Shown: positions 1 to 7,309, numbered from the stretch's first letter. The stretch is DNA of 22,377 bases from an uncultured Ruminococcus sp. (GCA_937894495.1 CALCRR010000343.1:1-22377); one strand, 5' to 3'. Numbers and translations: made by a program. Notes: generated from the sequence alone by a model not told the origin.

Positions 1-103
1 ATGTTTTCTCTGTTTGATTGGTTACAAATTGGCAACAACGAATGGAGAATTTTTTTAAGAATATTTGTTCGTGCGTTTGGCGTGGCAAATAGTGTTATAG
101 TGC

Positions 104-131
104 TTGCAAAAATATTAAAATATGTTATACT
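104..131 (+). promoter_or_regulatory. Extended -10 promoter of the esterase gene
   Basis: A TATACT -10 at 126-131 is preceded by TG at 123-124, giving an extended -10. A weak TTGCAA -35 lies at 104-109 with a 16-bp spacer. The predicted start of transcription is near 138, about 65 nt before the esterase ATG. Seen by eye only. Confidence 0.55.
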
Positions 132-162
132 ATTAATGTGCAGTTTGGCTCCGGCTGACTGC

Positions 163-176
163 AGAAAACGTTTAAA
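163..176. promoter_or_regulatory. cre-like / LacI-family operator candidate
   Basis: AGAAAACGTTTAAA contains a palindromic AAACGTTT core and fits the CcpA cre consensus at most specified positions. It lies between the promoter and the ribosome site of the esterase gene, a position where a bound repressor would block transcription. The same 11-base core AGAAAACGTTT recurs at 21838-21848 upstream of the phosphoketolase gene. Carbon control of a polysaccharide esterase is plausible but inferred. Confidence 0.4.
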
Positions 177-204
177 ATTCTTATGAAGAAAGGAATTGAA
201 AGTT

Positions 205-1857
205 ATGAGAAATACATACAAAAGGCTGACAGCAGGACTTTGCAGCGCTGCCCTGGCAGCATCAATGCTTACCATGACCTCATTTGCCGCAGACCTGACC
301 TTTGAGGCTAATAAGGAAAATGTGAAGGTAATGGGCAGATATGCCATCGTCAACGATAACCTGTGGCTGGCAGACTCCGCATCGGGGGTCGAGTTCACCT
401 GCGAGGGTGACAGCGTTACCTTTAACTATAACAGCCCCAACGGCAGGACCAGAATAGGCGTTTATGTAAACGACAAAATGGTGGTCAAGGACACATTCCT
501 CAACAAGGGCAGCATAACCGTTGACCTGGAGGAGGGCGAAAACACAGTCAAGCTGTTAAAGCTCTCTGAGGCTACCAGCACCGTTTTTTGTATTGAGGAT
601 ATAAAGCTGGAGGGCGGAGATACTGTTAAGCCTACACCCGATAAGCCCTATAAAATTGAGTTCATCGGCGACTCCATAACCTGCGGCTACGGCTTTGACG
701 ATGCGCTGGGCACAGCTGAGTTTTCCACCAAGAATGAGGACTCGGTGCTTGCCTACGGCTACCAGACAGGCAAGCTGCTCGATGCAGATGTGAGCCTGTT
801 CTCAGCAAGCGGCTGGGGCATCTACAGCGGTTATTCCAGCGGAACAAGAGTTACCGCATCTCAGAGGATACCTGATTATTATGACAAGGTATCACCCAAG
901 TCGGGTATATCCATCGCTACTCCCACCACCTATTTGAGCAATATCGAGTGGGATTTCTCAGAGTTCCAGCCTGATGTGGTAGTTATAAATCTAGGTACGA
1001 ATGATGACTCCTATTTCAGCCACCACAGAGATGAGGCTGGGGAGTTTGAGACTGCGTACATCGCTTTCCTCGGTCAGGTGAGGGAGAAGAACCCCGATGC
1101 CAAGATAGTATGCGCTCTCGGTCTTATGGGCAACGGAATGTACGGCAATATCGAGAATGCTGTTGACGCATACAAGACTGAGACTGAGGACGAGAATGTC
1201 ACCACCTTCAAGATGACAGCTATCGACCCCAAGGACGGCTATGCTGTTGACTACCACCCCAATGAGATATCACACGCCAAGGCAGCTAAAGAGCTTGCAG
1301 CGTATCTGGCGTCTGAGGTGCTTGACTTGCCCGACCTTTATGACCCCGAGGAGGCTTTGTCACTAGGCAAGGATCTTCCCGATGACTTTAACTCGGTGCT
1401 TTACCGCAAGCACGTTTCGCTGAGCGTATTTGCAGACTCAAAGCGCACAGTACGCCCCAGTGACGATATTGGCATTTCCATTATAAAAGACTCCCCCCTG
1501 ATATCAGGCTATGTGAACGGTGAGGTAGAGGCTGACCTGCTGCCCGGAAAGTATACTCTTGAGGTATCAAGCGATAACTACGTAAGCAAGACAATTCCCT
1601 TTACTCTCAACGCTGACGGCACCACCACCGTTACAGAGAGCGACCTGTATGCCCTGAGGATAGGCGATGTTACAGGCGACGGCAAGCTTGACACCAAGGA
1701 CGCACTTAAAGTGATAGCTGCCGCTAAAAAGACCACACCTATCACCGATGAATATCTCGCAAAGGTGGCAGATGTCACCGGCGACGGCGCTGTAAAGTCG
1801 GACGACGCACTTAAAGTTATCCGTGCCGCTAAGAAGGAGATAAGCCTTTGGGCATAA
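205..1857 (+). CDS. Secreted CE2-type carbohydrate esterase with C-terminal dockerin
   Basis: The product is 550 residues. I chose ATG 205 over the upstream TTG at 196 because the AAAGGA at 189-194 is well spaced only for the ATG. An N-terminal signal peptide (about residues 1-28, cleavage near SFA-A) is followed by a beta-sandwich of about 110 residues and an SGNH-hydrolase domain. The GDSIT block holds the likely nucleophile Ser157, GTND is the third block, and DYHPN holds the likely catalytic His351. This two-part layout is that of carbohydrate esterase family 2, which removes acetyl groups from xylan or glucomannan. After a short beta-rich linker, residues about 487-550 form a type I dockerin with two DVTGDG calcium-binding repeats, each ending in a DALKVI.AAKK helix. 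The enzyme should therefore dock onto a scaffoldin outside the cell. Exact substrate is unknown. Confidence 0.9.
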   Translation: MRNTYKRLTAGLCSAALAASMLTMTSFAADLTFEANKENVKVMGRYAIVNDNLWLADSASGVEFTCEGDSVTFNYNSPNGRTRIGVYVNDKMVVKDTFLNKGSITVDLEEGENTVKLLKLSEATSTVFCIEDIKLEGGDTVKPTPDKPYKIEFIGDSITCGYGFDDALGTAEFSTKNEDSVLAYGYQTGKLLDADVSLFSASGWGIYSGYSSGTRVTASQRIPDYYDKVSPKSGISIATPTTYLSNIEWDFSEFQPDVVVINLGTNDDSYFSHHRDEAGEFETAYIAFLGQVREKNPDAKIVCALGLMGNGMYGNIENAVDAYKTETEDENVTTFKMTAIDPKDGYAVDYHPNEISHAKAAKELAAYLASEVLDLPDLYDPEEALSLGKDLPDDFNSVLYRKHVSLSVFADSKRTVRPSDDIGISIIKDSPLISGYVNGEVEADLLPGKYTLEVSSDNYVSKTIPFTLNADGTTTVTESDLYALRIGDVTGDGKLDTKDALKVIAAAKKTTPITDEYLAKVADVTGDGAVKSDDALKVIRAAKKEISLWA

Positions 1858-1885
1858 GCGCTTTGCTTAAATAAAATAAAAAATC

Positions 1886-1940
1886 AAGGTATCGCCTGCG
1901 CAGATGATCAGATCATCAAAAGCAGTGCGATACCTTTTTC
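1886..1940. terminator. Bidirectional terminator between convergent genes
   Basis: A perfect 10-bp stem (AAGGTATCGC at 1886-1895 with its complement at 1927-1936) encloses a second palindrome around GATGATCAGATCATC. It is followed by T-runs on the plus strand and by A-rich sequence that gives U-runs on the minus strand. It lies between the convergent esterase and methyltransferase genes and can serve both. Confidence 0.85.
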
Positions 1941-1956
1941 TCTGTAGCATGGCACG

Positions 1957-3192
1957 TCAAACTATCTGGAACAGGTAGAATTTAAGGTAGTCCGTTTCGG
2001 GGATATTAAGCAGTATGGGGTGGTCGGGCCCCTGCTGCCTTGCCTCTATCATTTTGAGCTGGACCCCTGCGTCTCTGGCGGCGGACATGAGCATTTTTAC
2101 AAACAGCCTGTTATCCATAAAGTGTGAGCATGAGCAGGTGGCGAGATATCCGCCCCTGGGCAGCAGCTTCATGGCACGGTAGTTTATCTCCTTATAGCCC
2201 TTTTCTGCGCTGTTTATGGTTTTGCGGCTTTTGGTAAAGGCTGGGGGGTCGAGAATGACCATGTCATAATCGGCGTGCTCTGCGGCAAGTCTGGGCAGCA
2301 GGTCGAAAACGTCTGCGCAGATAAAATCCATTTTATCTTCAAGAGAGTTCCTAACAGCATTTTCTCTGGCGGTATCCACCGCAAACTGAGAAACGTCAAC
2401 GGCGGTAACGTGAGAAGCGCCGCATTTTGCCGCATTCAGCGCAAACGAGCCTGTGTGGGTAAAGCAGTCCAGCACACGCTTGCCTTTGGCTATCTTACCT
2501 GCGGCAAGGCGGTTGTACTTCTGGTCGAGGAAAAAGCCTGTTTTCTGACCGTTCTCAACATCGACCTTATAAAACACCCCGTTCTCGCATATCTCGGTAA
2601 CAGCCGAGGGCGGAACTTCGGGGAGAAAGTCTGCCTTATACCAGCCCTTATATTGGCTGAGTCCCTCCAGCGCGCGTATAGCCACATCATTGCGCTCCAT
2701 AATGCCCCTGACTGCTACGCCGTCTTTGGCAAGTTCGCTGACAAGTGCGCCGAAGATCACGTCTTTTTTCTTATCCATACCAAAGCTCAGCACCTGAGTT
2801 ACCAGTATGTCGTTATACTTATCCACAGTGAGCCCCGGCAGACCGTCCGACTCGCCGTGGACCAGCCTGCAGGCAGAGAGATCATCGCCCATGACGGTCT
2901 TTCTGAAATCTATGGCATAGCGGATACGCCTTTGAAAAAACTTATCCGAAAAGCTCTCGTTGGCATTATCAGAAAGTATGCGCACACGTATCTTGCTTTT
3001 AAGGCTGACAAGCCCCGAGCCCAGATATGTGCCCTTTGGGGACAGCACATCGGCGATACAGCCGTTTTCAAGCTCATGGGGAGCTGAGATGATCTCGTTA
3101 TCATACACCCAAGGGTGCCCCGATCTGAGCGAAGCCTCGCACTTTTTAGATACCACGATGGCAGGAAAGCTCCTTGCAGTTTTCATATTCAT
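1957..3192 (-). CDS. rlmI: Class I rRNA large subunit methyltransferase, RlmI-like
   Basis: About 411 residues, the usual length for the RlmI/YccW family of 23S rRNA 5-methylcytosine methyltransferases. An N-terminal PUA-type RNA-binding domain (about residues 10-75, including the GHPWVY motif) is followed by a Rossmann SAM-binding domain. Visible motifs are VLDCFTHTGSFALNAA (motif I, near 240-255), ILDPPAF (motif IV, near 313-319) and TCSCS (motif VI, near 352-356, carrying the expected catalytic cysteine). The start is ambiguous: TTG 3195, ATG 3192 and ATG 3186 share one AAAGGA site, and I prefer an ATG. RlmI in E. coli modifies C1962; the exact target here is inferred from family. It is transcribed alone, convergent with the esterase gene. 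Confidence 0.85.
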   Translation of the reverse strand: MNMKTARSFPAIVVSKKCEASLRSGHPWVYDNEIISAPHELENGCIADVLSPKGTYLGSGLVSLKSKIRVRILSDNANESFSDKFFQRRIRYAIDFRKTVMGDDLSACRLVHGESDGLPGLTVDKYNDILVTQVLSFGMDKKKDVIFGALVSELAKDGVAVRGIMERNDVAIRALEGLSQYKGWYKADFLPEVPPSAVTEICENGVFYKVDVENGQKTGFFLDQKYNRLAAGKIAKGKRVLDCFTHTGSFALNAAKCGASHVTAVDVSQFAVDTARENAVRNSLEDKMDFICADVFDLLPRLAAEHADYDMVILDPPAFTKSRKTINSAEKGYKEINYRAMKLLPRGGYLATCSCSHFMDNRLFVKMLMSAARDAGVQLKMIEARQQGPDHPILLNIPETDYLKFYLFQIV

Positions 3193-3210
3193 CAATTCCT
3201 TTCACTACCT

Positions 3211-3239
3211 ATTCTAACACAGAACGAAAGAAAATGCAA
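3211..3239 (-). promoter_or_regulatory. Promoter of the RlmI-like gene
   Basis: On the minus strand a TTGCAT -35 (3239-3234) and a TAGAAT -10 (3216-3211) are separated by 17 bp. A TGT just before the -10 makes it an extended -10. It is about 20 nt upstream of the start codon. Confidence 0.55.
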
Positions 3240-3297
3240 CAGACGATTGACCGATAGTTTTTTCTGCATTCAGAGGGAAGCTGCTAGGCGCTTTTAG

Positions 3298-3328
3298 ATG
3301 TAAGAGGTAAGAAGTAAGAGGTAAGAAA
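3298..3328. repeat. Low-complexity GTAAGAGGTAAGAA tandem repeat
   Basis: Short direct repeats of GTAAGAG / GTAAGAA at the left edge of the first interspersed repeat copy. The equivalent position in the third copy holds a different simple repeat built on CTAGTGGCTAG. Confidence 0.6.
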
Positions 3329-3330
3329 AT

Positions 3331-3560
3331 GGTTTACAGAATTATGCGGTAAAAGCACAAATGCAAAGTTCCGAAAAATCTCCACACGGTTTCAGTGGGG
3401 CAAAATAAAACCTATTCAAATTCACCTACAGCGCACCAAGTCAACATTTAGCAAGGTTGGCGCAGCCATCAAAATACTAGCCGCCACAAAAGCTCCCCCT
3501 CCCCTCCGGGGAGGACTCGTTATCTTGCCCACCCCACGATAGTGCGGTAGGTGGGGGAAA
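3331..3560 (+). repeat. Interspersed intergenic repeat, copy A (modules 1 and 2)
   Basis: This fills most of the gap between rlmI and the DUF4261-like gene. Module 1 (about 3331-3452) runs from an ATTATGCGGTAAAA segment to GCGCACCAAGTCAACATTT. Module 2 (about 3452-3560) starts with AAGGTTGGCGCAGCCATCAA, then has a CCTCCCC-TCC-GGGGAGG hairpin followed by GACTCG, and ends with GGTAGGTGGGGGAAAT. Both modules recur in copy C (6862-7275) and module 2 recurs in copy B (5203-5336), always in this orientation and with a sigma-A promoter downstream. No coding function is apparent. Confidence 0.8.
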
Positions 3561-3567
3561 TATAAAA

Positions 3568-3596
3568 TTGACTTATGATGAAATTTATGCTATACT
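3568..3596 (+). promoter_or_regulatory. Promoter of the DUF4261-HAD operon
   Basis: TTGACT (3568-3573), a 17-bp spacer and TATACT (3591-3596) form a near-consensus sigma-A promoter. It starts 8 bp after the end of repeat copy A. Confidence 0.8.
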
Positions 3597-3602
3597 TAAT
3601 TA

Positions 3603-3628
3603 CATCGCCGTTAAGCGATGAGTTTTTT
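3603..3628 (+). terminator. Promoter-proximal terminator-like hairpin
   Basis: CATCGC-CGTTAA-GCGATG forms a 6-bp GC-rich stem followed by AG and seven T, then more T-rich sequence to about 3646. It begins at the predicted transcription start, so the RNA would open with this hairpin. It may terminate early transcripts or protect the 5' end. The short stem makes strength uncertain. Confidence 0.5.
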
Positions 3629-3683
3629 TGATTTTTTATTTTTATGATATTTCGCAGCTTACGAAAAAATGGAGGTAAGTATT

Positions 3684-4454
3684 ATGAGTGAAGCAAAAAA
3701 TAATGTAAATGAAGCTGATGAGAAAAAGGAAGGCAACGTGCTTGCAGGGTTTGTGCTCTTCAAGGACGCCAATATGGACTGGACACGGTTCAGGAAAAAT
3801 CTTGCAGATGACTGGGATATCACCTTTGAGGACGAGGTGAAGGAGGGCGCTCTGGTGTTCAAAAATGAGGGCATGGTGGTGGCGCTCTCGCTAATGCCTA
3901 ACCCTGTGCCGGATAATGAGGCTGAAAATGCCGCAAAGAACAATATCCTCTGGAAAGACGGCGATAAGGAGGTCGCTAAGCACGGGGCACATATAATGCT
4001 GGCGGTGATGAACAAGTTCGACGCAATAGACCAGGCGCTGCTGTTTGCAAAGGTTGCCTGCAGCCTGTTGAAGCTGGATAATGCCATCGCTATCTATAAA
4101 AATCCCACCTGCTATGAGAAAAAATTCTATGTGGATTTTGCCATGAGTATCAAGGAGGGCGAGCTGCCCATGCCCATTCTCATCTACACGGGAATGTATC
4201 TTGCAAAAACAGGTATCTGCGCCTTTACCTCGGGCATGAGGTTTTTTGGCAAGGAGGAGATAGAGGTGGTGGACAGCCAGAAGCAGCCGGGTGAGGTAAT
4301 AAGCTTCCTGCTTTCTATAACCGAGTATGTGGTCTCCGAAAACGCTGAGCTCAAAGACGGCGAGACCATAGGCTTCACCGAGGACGAAAAGCTGCCTATA
4401 ACCGTCAGTGACGGCGTAAGCGTTCAGGGCACTACCGTAAAGATAGGCTTCTGA
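3684..4454 (+). CDS. DUF4261-like protein of unknown function
   Basis: The protein is 256 residues. ATG 3684 is chosen because GGAGG at 3671-3675 lies just upstream; the in-frame ATG 3669 overlaps that site. The first 25 residues are charged and probably disordered. The rest is a soluble alpha/beta protein with no signal peptide or membrane segment. The segments VALSLMPNPVPDNEAENAAKNN, KHGAHIMLAVMNK and ICAFTSGMRFFGKEEIEVV look like the DUF4261 family, a domain without established function; I assign it from memory of the family pattern. The next gene starts 1 bp after its stop codon, so the two form a translationally coupled operon driven by the promoter at 3568. Confidence 0.7.
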   Translation: MSEAKNNVNEADEKKEGNVLAGFVLFKDANMDWTRFRKNLADDWDITFEDEVKEGALVFKNEGMVVALSLMPNPVPDNEAENAAKNNILWKDGDKEVAKHGAHIMLAVMNKFDAIDQALLFAKVACSLLKLDNAIAIYKNPTCYEKKFYVDFAMSIKEGELPMPILIYTGMYLAKTGICAFTSGMRFFGKEEIEVVDSQKQPGEVISFLLSITEYVVSENAELKDGETIGFTEDEKLPITVSDGVSVQGTTVKIGF

Positions 4455-4455
4455 T

Positions 4456-5100
4456 ATGGATATTGCAAGGTTCAAGGCTGCCATCTTCGATCTGGACGGC
4501 ACGCTGATAAGGTCTAACCATGTGTGGAGCAGTATCGACAGGGATTTTCTGGGCAAAAGGGGCTTTGAGGTGCCAAAGGATTACTGCAAGGCTGTGTCGG
4601 TGCTGGATTTCCCAAAGGCGGCGGTGTATACCAAGGAGAGGTTTTCACTCACCGAGAGCATTGAGGAGATAATGCAGGAGTGGACGGATATGGCGATCTA
4701 CGAATACACCCACCGCATCGAAACGGTGGAGGGCGCAGGGGATTTTCTGAAAAGAGTGAAGGAGCAGGGCGTTAAAATAGCTCTGGCGACCGCTTCATCA
4801 AGGGAGCTTTATGAGCCTGTGCTGAAGCGCCACGGGCTTTATGAGCTGTTTGACTTTTTTGCCACCACAACTCAGGTAAAAAGGGGCAAGGGCTATCCCG
4901 ATATTTATGAGTTCGCCTGCGAAAACCTGGGGGAAAAGCCCTGCGATACAGTGGTGTTCGAGGATATCATCGAGGGGATAAGAGCCGCAAAGGCAGGGGG
5001 CTTCACAGCCGCTGCCTGCCTTAACGACTACTATGCCGCCGACAGAGATAAGCTGCTGAGTGAGGCTGATCTCTGCTTTGAGAGCTATAACGAGCTGTAA
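4456..5100 (+). CDS. HAD-superfamily phosphatase/phosphoglucomutase-like hydrolase
   Basis: The protein is 214 residues, typical of HAD subfamily IA with a helical cap domain. Motif I is DLDGTL near residue 11 (nucleophile and acid/base aspartates), followed by a cap domain. Motif II is ATASS, motif III is a lysine in KRGKGYPD, and motif IV is VFEDIIEGIRAAKAGG. The KGxPDxY and EDxxxGxxAAxxAG signatures are those of beta-phosphoglucomutase and related sugar-phosphate phosphatases, so a small phosphorylated metabolite is the likely substrate. It is coupled to the DUF4261-like gene with a 1-bp gap and lacks an obvious ribosome site of its own. Which phosphate ester it acts on cannot be read from sequence. 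Confidence 0.85.
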   Translation: MDIARFKAAIFDLDGTLIRSNHVWSSIDRDFLGKRGFEVPKDYCKAVSVLDFPKAAVYTKERFSLTESIEEIMQEWTDMAIYEYTHRIETVEGAGDFLKRVKEQGVKIALATASSRELYEPVLKRHGLYELFDFFATTTQVKRGKGYPDIYEFACENLGEKPCDTVVFEDIIEGIRAAKAGGFTAAACLNDYYAADRDKLLSEADLCFESYNEL

Positions 5101-5202
5101 ATGACCAATTATCGCGCAGAAAACTACTTTGTAGCAATGTTAATTTTTTTCATAACAGTCATTCTTAGTGTAAAATGATCGTAGGCAAACTGCTTATTTC
5201 TG

Positions 5203-5336
5203 TAGGCGCACCAATACATCATTTTCCAAAGTTGGCGCAGCCATCAAAGCTCTAGCGGTCACAAAAGCGCCCCCTCCCCTCCGGGGAGGACTCGATATCT
5301 TGCCCACTTCACAAAAGTGCGGCAGGTGGGGGAATT
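5203..5336 (+). repeat. Interspersed intergenic repeat, copy B (module 2 only)
   Basis: The gap between the HAD gene and the CAP-domain gene holds a second copy of module 2. It keeps GGCGCACCAA, GTTGGCGCAGCCATCAA, the CCTCCCC-TCC-GGGGAGG hairpin, GACTCG, TTGCCCAC and GTGCGGCAGGTGGGGGAA. Module 1 is absent or unrecognisable: sequence left of 5203 does not match copy A. As in copies A and C, a strong promoter follows, here 29 bp downstream. Confidence 0.8.
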
Positions 5337-5364
5337 ACCCCGTCCGGTGAGGACATTAAGGCGG

Positions 5365-5393
5365 TTGACATTTGTACTTAAATGGTATATAAT
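5365..5393 (+). promoter_or_regulatory. Promoter of the CAP-domain gene
   Basis: TTGACA (5365-5370), 17 bp, TATAAT (5388-5393): a perfect sigma-A consensus. The leader to the ATG is about 155 nt long. Confidence 0.85.
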
Positions 5394-5423
5394 ATAATAG
5401 ATCTTCTAAAGACCCTTATTATG

Positions 5424-5520
5424 CCGCCAAGCAAGAGCTTTTGCTATGGGGCGTGCTTTGGTTTGTGGAGGTCAGAAATATGGTATAGTCTCTTTACGGG
5501 AATAAAGAGATAAATTTTTG
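5424..5520 (+). promoter_or_regulatory. Structured leader with terminator-like hairpin
   Basis: Within the long leader, CGCCAAGCAA can pair with TTTTGCT and GGCG downstream (about 5424-5455). A separate 8-bp hairpin, TCTCTTTA (5489-5496) with TAAAGAGA (5503-5510), is followed by TAAATTTTT. The second resembles a weak intrinsic terminator and could attenuate the CAP-domain gene. No known riboswitch class was recognised. Confidence 0.35.
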
Positions 5521-5555
5521 CGCAGCAGGGGCTGTGCGGACAGAGGGAAATAGAA

Positions 5556-6830
5556 ATGGTAAAAAATAATCGTATCATGGGCATATTGGCAGCTTTCCTG
5601 ATAGTGGCTCTGGTGACTTTTTTTGTCTACAAGGCAGCAAGCAAAAAGGACCCCACAAAGGTGGACCGTATCTCGGAAAAAGGCAAGACAGAGAAAACTG
5701 TGACCACCTCGGAAGAGGACAGTAAGAACCTGTTTGAAAAGCAGGTGTCTGACGGTGAGGATATAGTCACGGTGACGGTGACAACTGCCGATACCGTGTC
5801 GGCGACTTCCGCTTCGACTACGGCTGAGACCAAGACGAGCACTGCGAAAACTACCACCACGACAAAAAGCACCACCAAGAAAACAGGCAGCAGCGCTGCA
5901 AATGCCGAGACCGATGATGAAAAGCTGCAGAAGCTGGCTGACGCCGTCAACGATGCAGCAGCGGATTACAACAACGCAAAAAATACGCTTAATGACGCAA
6001 TTTACGAGCTCGACCGTGCCAACGAGGTGCTTGCCGAGAAGGAGGATGAGCTTGCAAACAGCGAAAGCAAGGTGCATTTCTTTGACAACAGAGAGGACAG
6101 ATATGCACAGGGCTCATTTGCATTTTTTGAGTATGTGGGAGCTGATGATGCGCTGGACGTGCTGAATAACGCAAAATATGCTTCATCTACCGTCAGGGGC
6201 GACAGCAAAGATGCTACCTCACTTGAAAATATGAAAGCGGCATTTAAGCACATAAGAAGATGCAACGAGCTCAGAAGAGCCGAGGGTCTCAGCGAGCTGC
6301 AGGTCAGCGATATGCTAATGGCGATAGCACAGTCAGACCTTAACGAGTCGGACAGAACAAGGGACCATACATATCAGTATTCGATAGTGGAGGAGAACCT
6401 TTCCTGGAACTATGACGACCCCTTTGTGGCGTGGTATGACGAGGAAAAAGCAGGCAAAGAAGCCCACTACATGAACATTATAAACGGCGAGTATCAGTAC
6501 ACAGGCTTTGCAGTATGCACCGCCGGCAGAAACGGCGAGTTCAATATATCCCACAGCCAGGTGTTCGGCGTACCGGGTATAGACTACGGCACCCTTTATA
6601 CGGTGGACGAGTATGAGAGCCGATTTAACGACTACTACGATAAGGTGACAGGCAAAAAAAGCGCCGAGGACGGCGTGAGCGAGGAAGCCCAGAGCGCAGT
6701 AGACTCGGCAAAGCAGACCGCCGCCGACAGACAGGCAGACGTTGACGCAGCCCAGAAAACAGCCGATGAAAAGTGGGAGAGCTACGTTAATAAGGTCAAC
6801 GAGTATACTGCGGCAGGAGGAATAATGTAA
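5556..6830 (+). CDS. Membrane-anchored CAP (SCP/PR-1) domain protein with coiled coils
   Basis: The protein is 424 residues with an AGAGGGA ribosome site 7 bp upstream. A short basic start and one hydrophobic segment (about residues 8-27) act as an uncleaved signal anchor. A Thr/Ser-rich linker (about 68-112) should be extended and is probably outside the membrane. An Ala/Asn/Glu-rich coiled coil follows (about 120-172), then a CAP domain (about 224-340) and a second Ala-rich coiled coil (about 370-416). CAP signatures are NELRRAEGLSEL, His271, GluGluAsn at 279-281, and the HYMNI segment with His304. Bacterial CAP proteins are secreted and mostly of unknown function; some bind lipids or peptidoglycan. 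It stands alone behind its own promoter. Confidence 0.8.
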   Translation: MVKNNRIMGILAAFLIVALVTFFVYKAASKKDPTKVDRISEKGKTEKTVTTSEEDSKNLFEKQVSDGEDIVTVTVTTADTVSATSASTTAETKTSTAKTTTTTKSTTKKTGSSAANAETDDEKLQKLADAVNDAAADYNNAKNTLNDAIYELDRANEVLAEKEDELANSESKVHFFDNREDRYAQGSFAFFEYVGADDALDVLNNAKYASSTVRGDSKDATSLENMKAAFKHIRRCNELRRAEGLSELQVSDMLMAIAQSDLNESDRTRDHTYQYSIVEENLSWNYDDPFVAWYDEEKAGKEAHYMNIINGEYQYTGFAVCTAGRNGEFNISHSQVFGVPGIDYGTLYTVDEYESRFNDYYDKVTGKKSAEDGVSEEAQSAVDSAKQTAADRQADVDAAQKTADEKWESYVNKVNEYTAAGGIM

Positions 6831-6832
6831 GC

Positions 6833-7275
6833 GGCTAGTTGCTAGTGGTTAGAGAACTAGTGGCTAGAAAGCCGTTTCAGCAAATTATGCGGTAAAACGC
6901 ACAATTGCAAAGTTTAGGAAAATCTCTACACCGTTTTAGCGGGGCGAAATAAGACCTGTTCAAAATTTCCTACGGCGCACCAAGTCAACATTTTCCCCTG
7001 CTGGTCGCTAGTCATTAGAGTGCTAGTGGCTAGAAAGCCGTTTTACAAAAATATGCAATAAAGCCCACAAATGTAAAGGTCTGGAAAAAAACCTCACACA
7101 GATTTAGTGGGGCGAAAATAAATTCTGAACAAAATGCATTCAGGCGCACCAAGTCAACATTTAGCAAGGTTGGCGCAGCCATCAAAATACTAGACGCCAC
7201 AAAAGCACCCCCTCCCCTCCGGGGAGGACTCGAGTATTTGCCGTTCCCACAAAAGTGCGATAGGTGGGGGAAATA
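6833..7275 (+). repeat. Interspersed intergenic repeat, copy C (module 1 twice, module 2 once)
   Basis: The CAP gene to asnS gap holds the longest copy. Module 1 appears twice, at about 6862-6993 and 7030-7163. Each is preceded by CTAGTGGCTAGAAAGCCG and ends in GGCGCACCAAGTCAACATTT, so about 165 bp is duplicated in tandem. Module 2 follows once (about 7163-7275) and matches copy A closely, including TTGGCGCAGCCATCAAAATA and the GGGGAGGACTCG hairpin. The asnS promoter starts 5 bp after it. Confidence 0.8.
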
Positions 7276-7280
7276 AAGTA

Positions 7281-7309
7281 TTGACATATTTGGGAAAACG
7301 TGATATAAT
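7281..7309 (+). promoter_or_regulatory. Promoter of the asnS T-box transcript
   Basis: TTGACA (7281-7286), a 17-bp spacer and TATAAT (7304-7309) are a perfect consensus. The transcript would start near 7316 and enter the T-box leader. Confidence 0.9.

Noticed and set aside
1..186. A 61-codon plus-strand frame at the left edge
   Set aside because: It covers the esterase promoter and cre-like site, has no visible ribosome site and resembles no family; treated as intergenic.
2275..3087. A 270-codon plus-strand frame
   Set aside because: It is the antisense of the RlmI-like gene, whose own frame carries all the family motifs.
3300..7275. A CRISPR array from the repeated intergenic blocks
   Set aside because: The repeats are more than 100 bp, diverged, kilobases apart and not regularly spaced; no cas gene is present.
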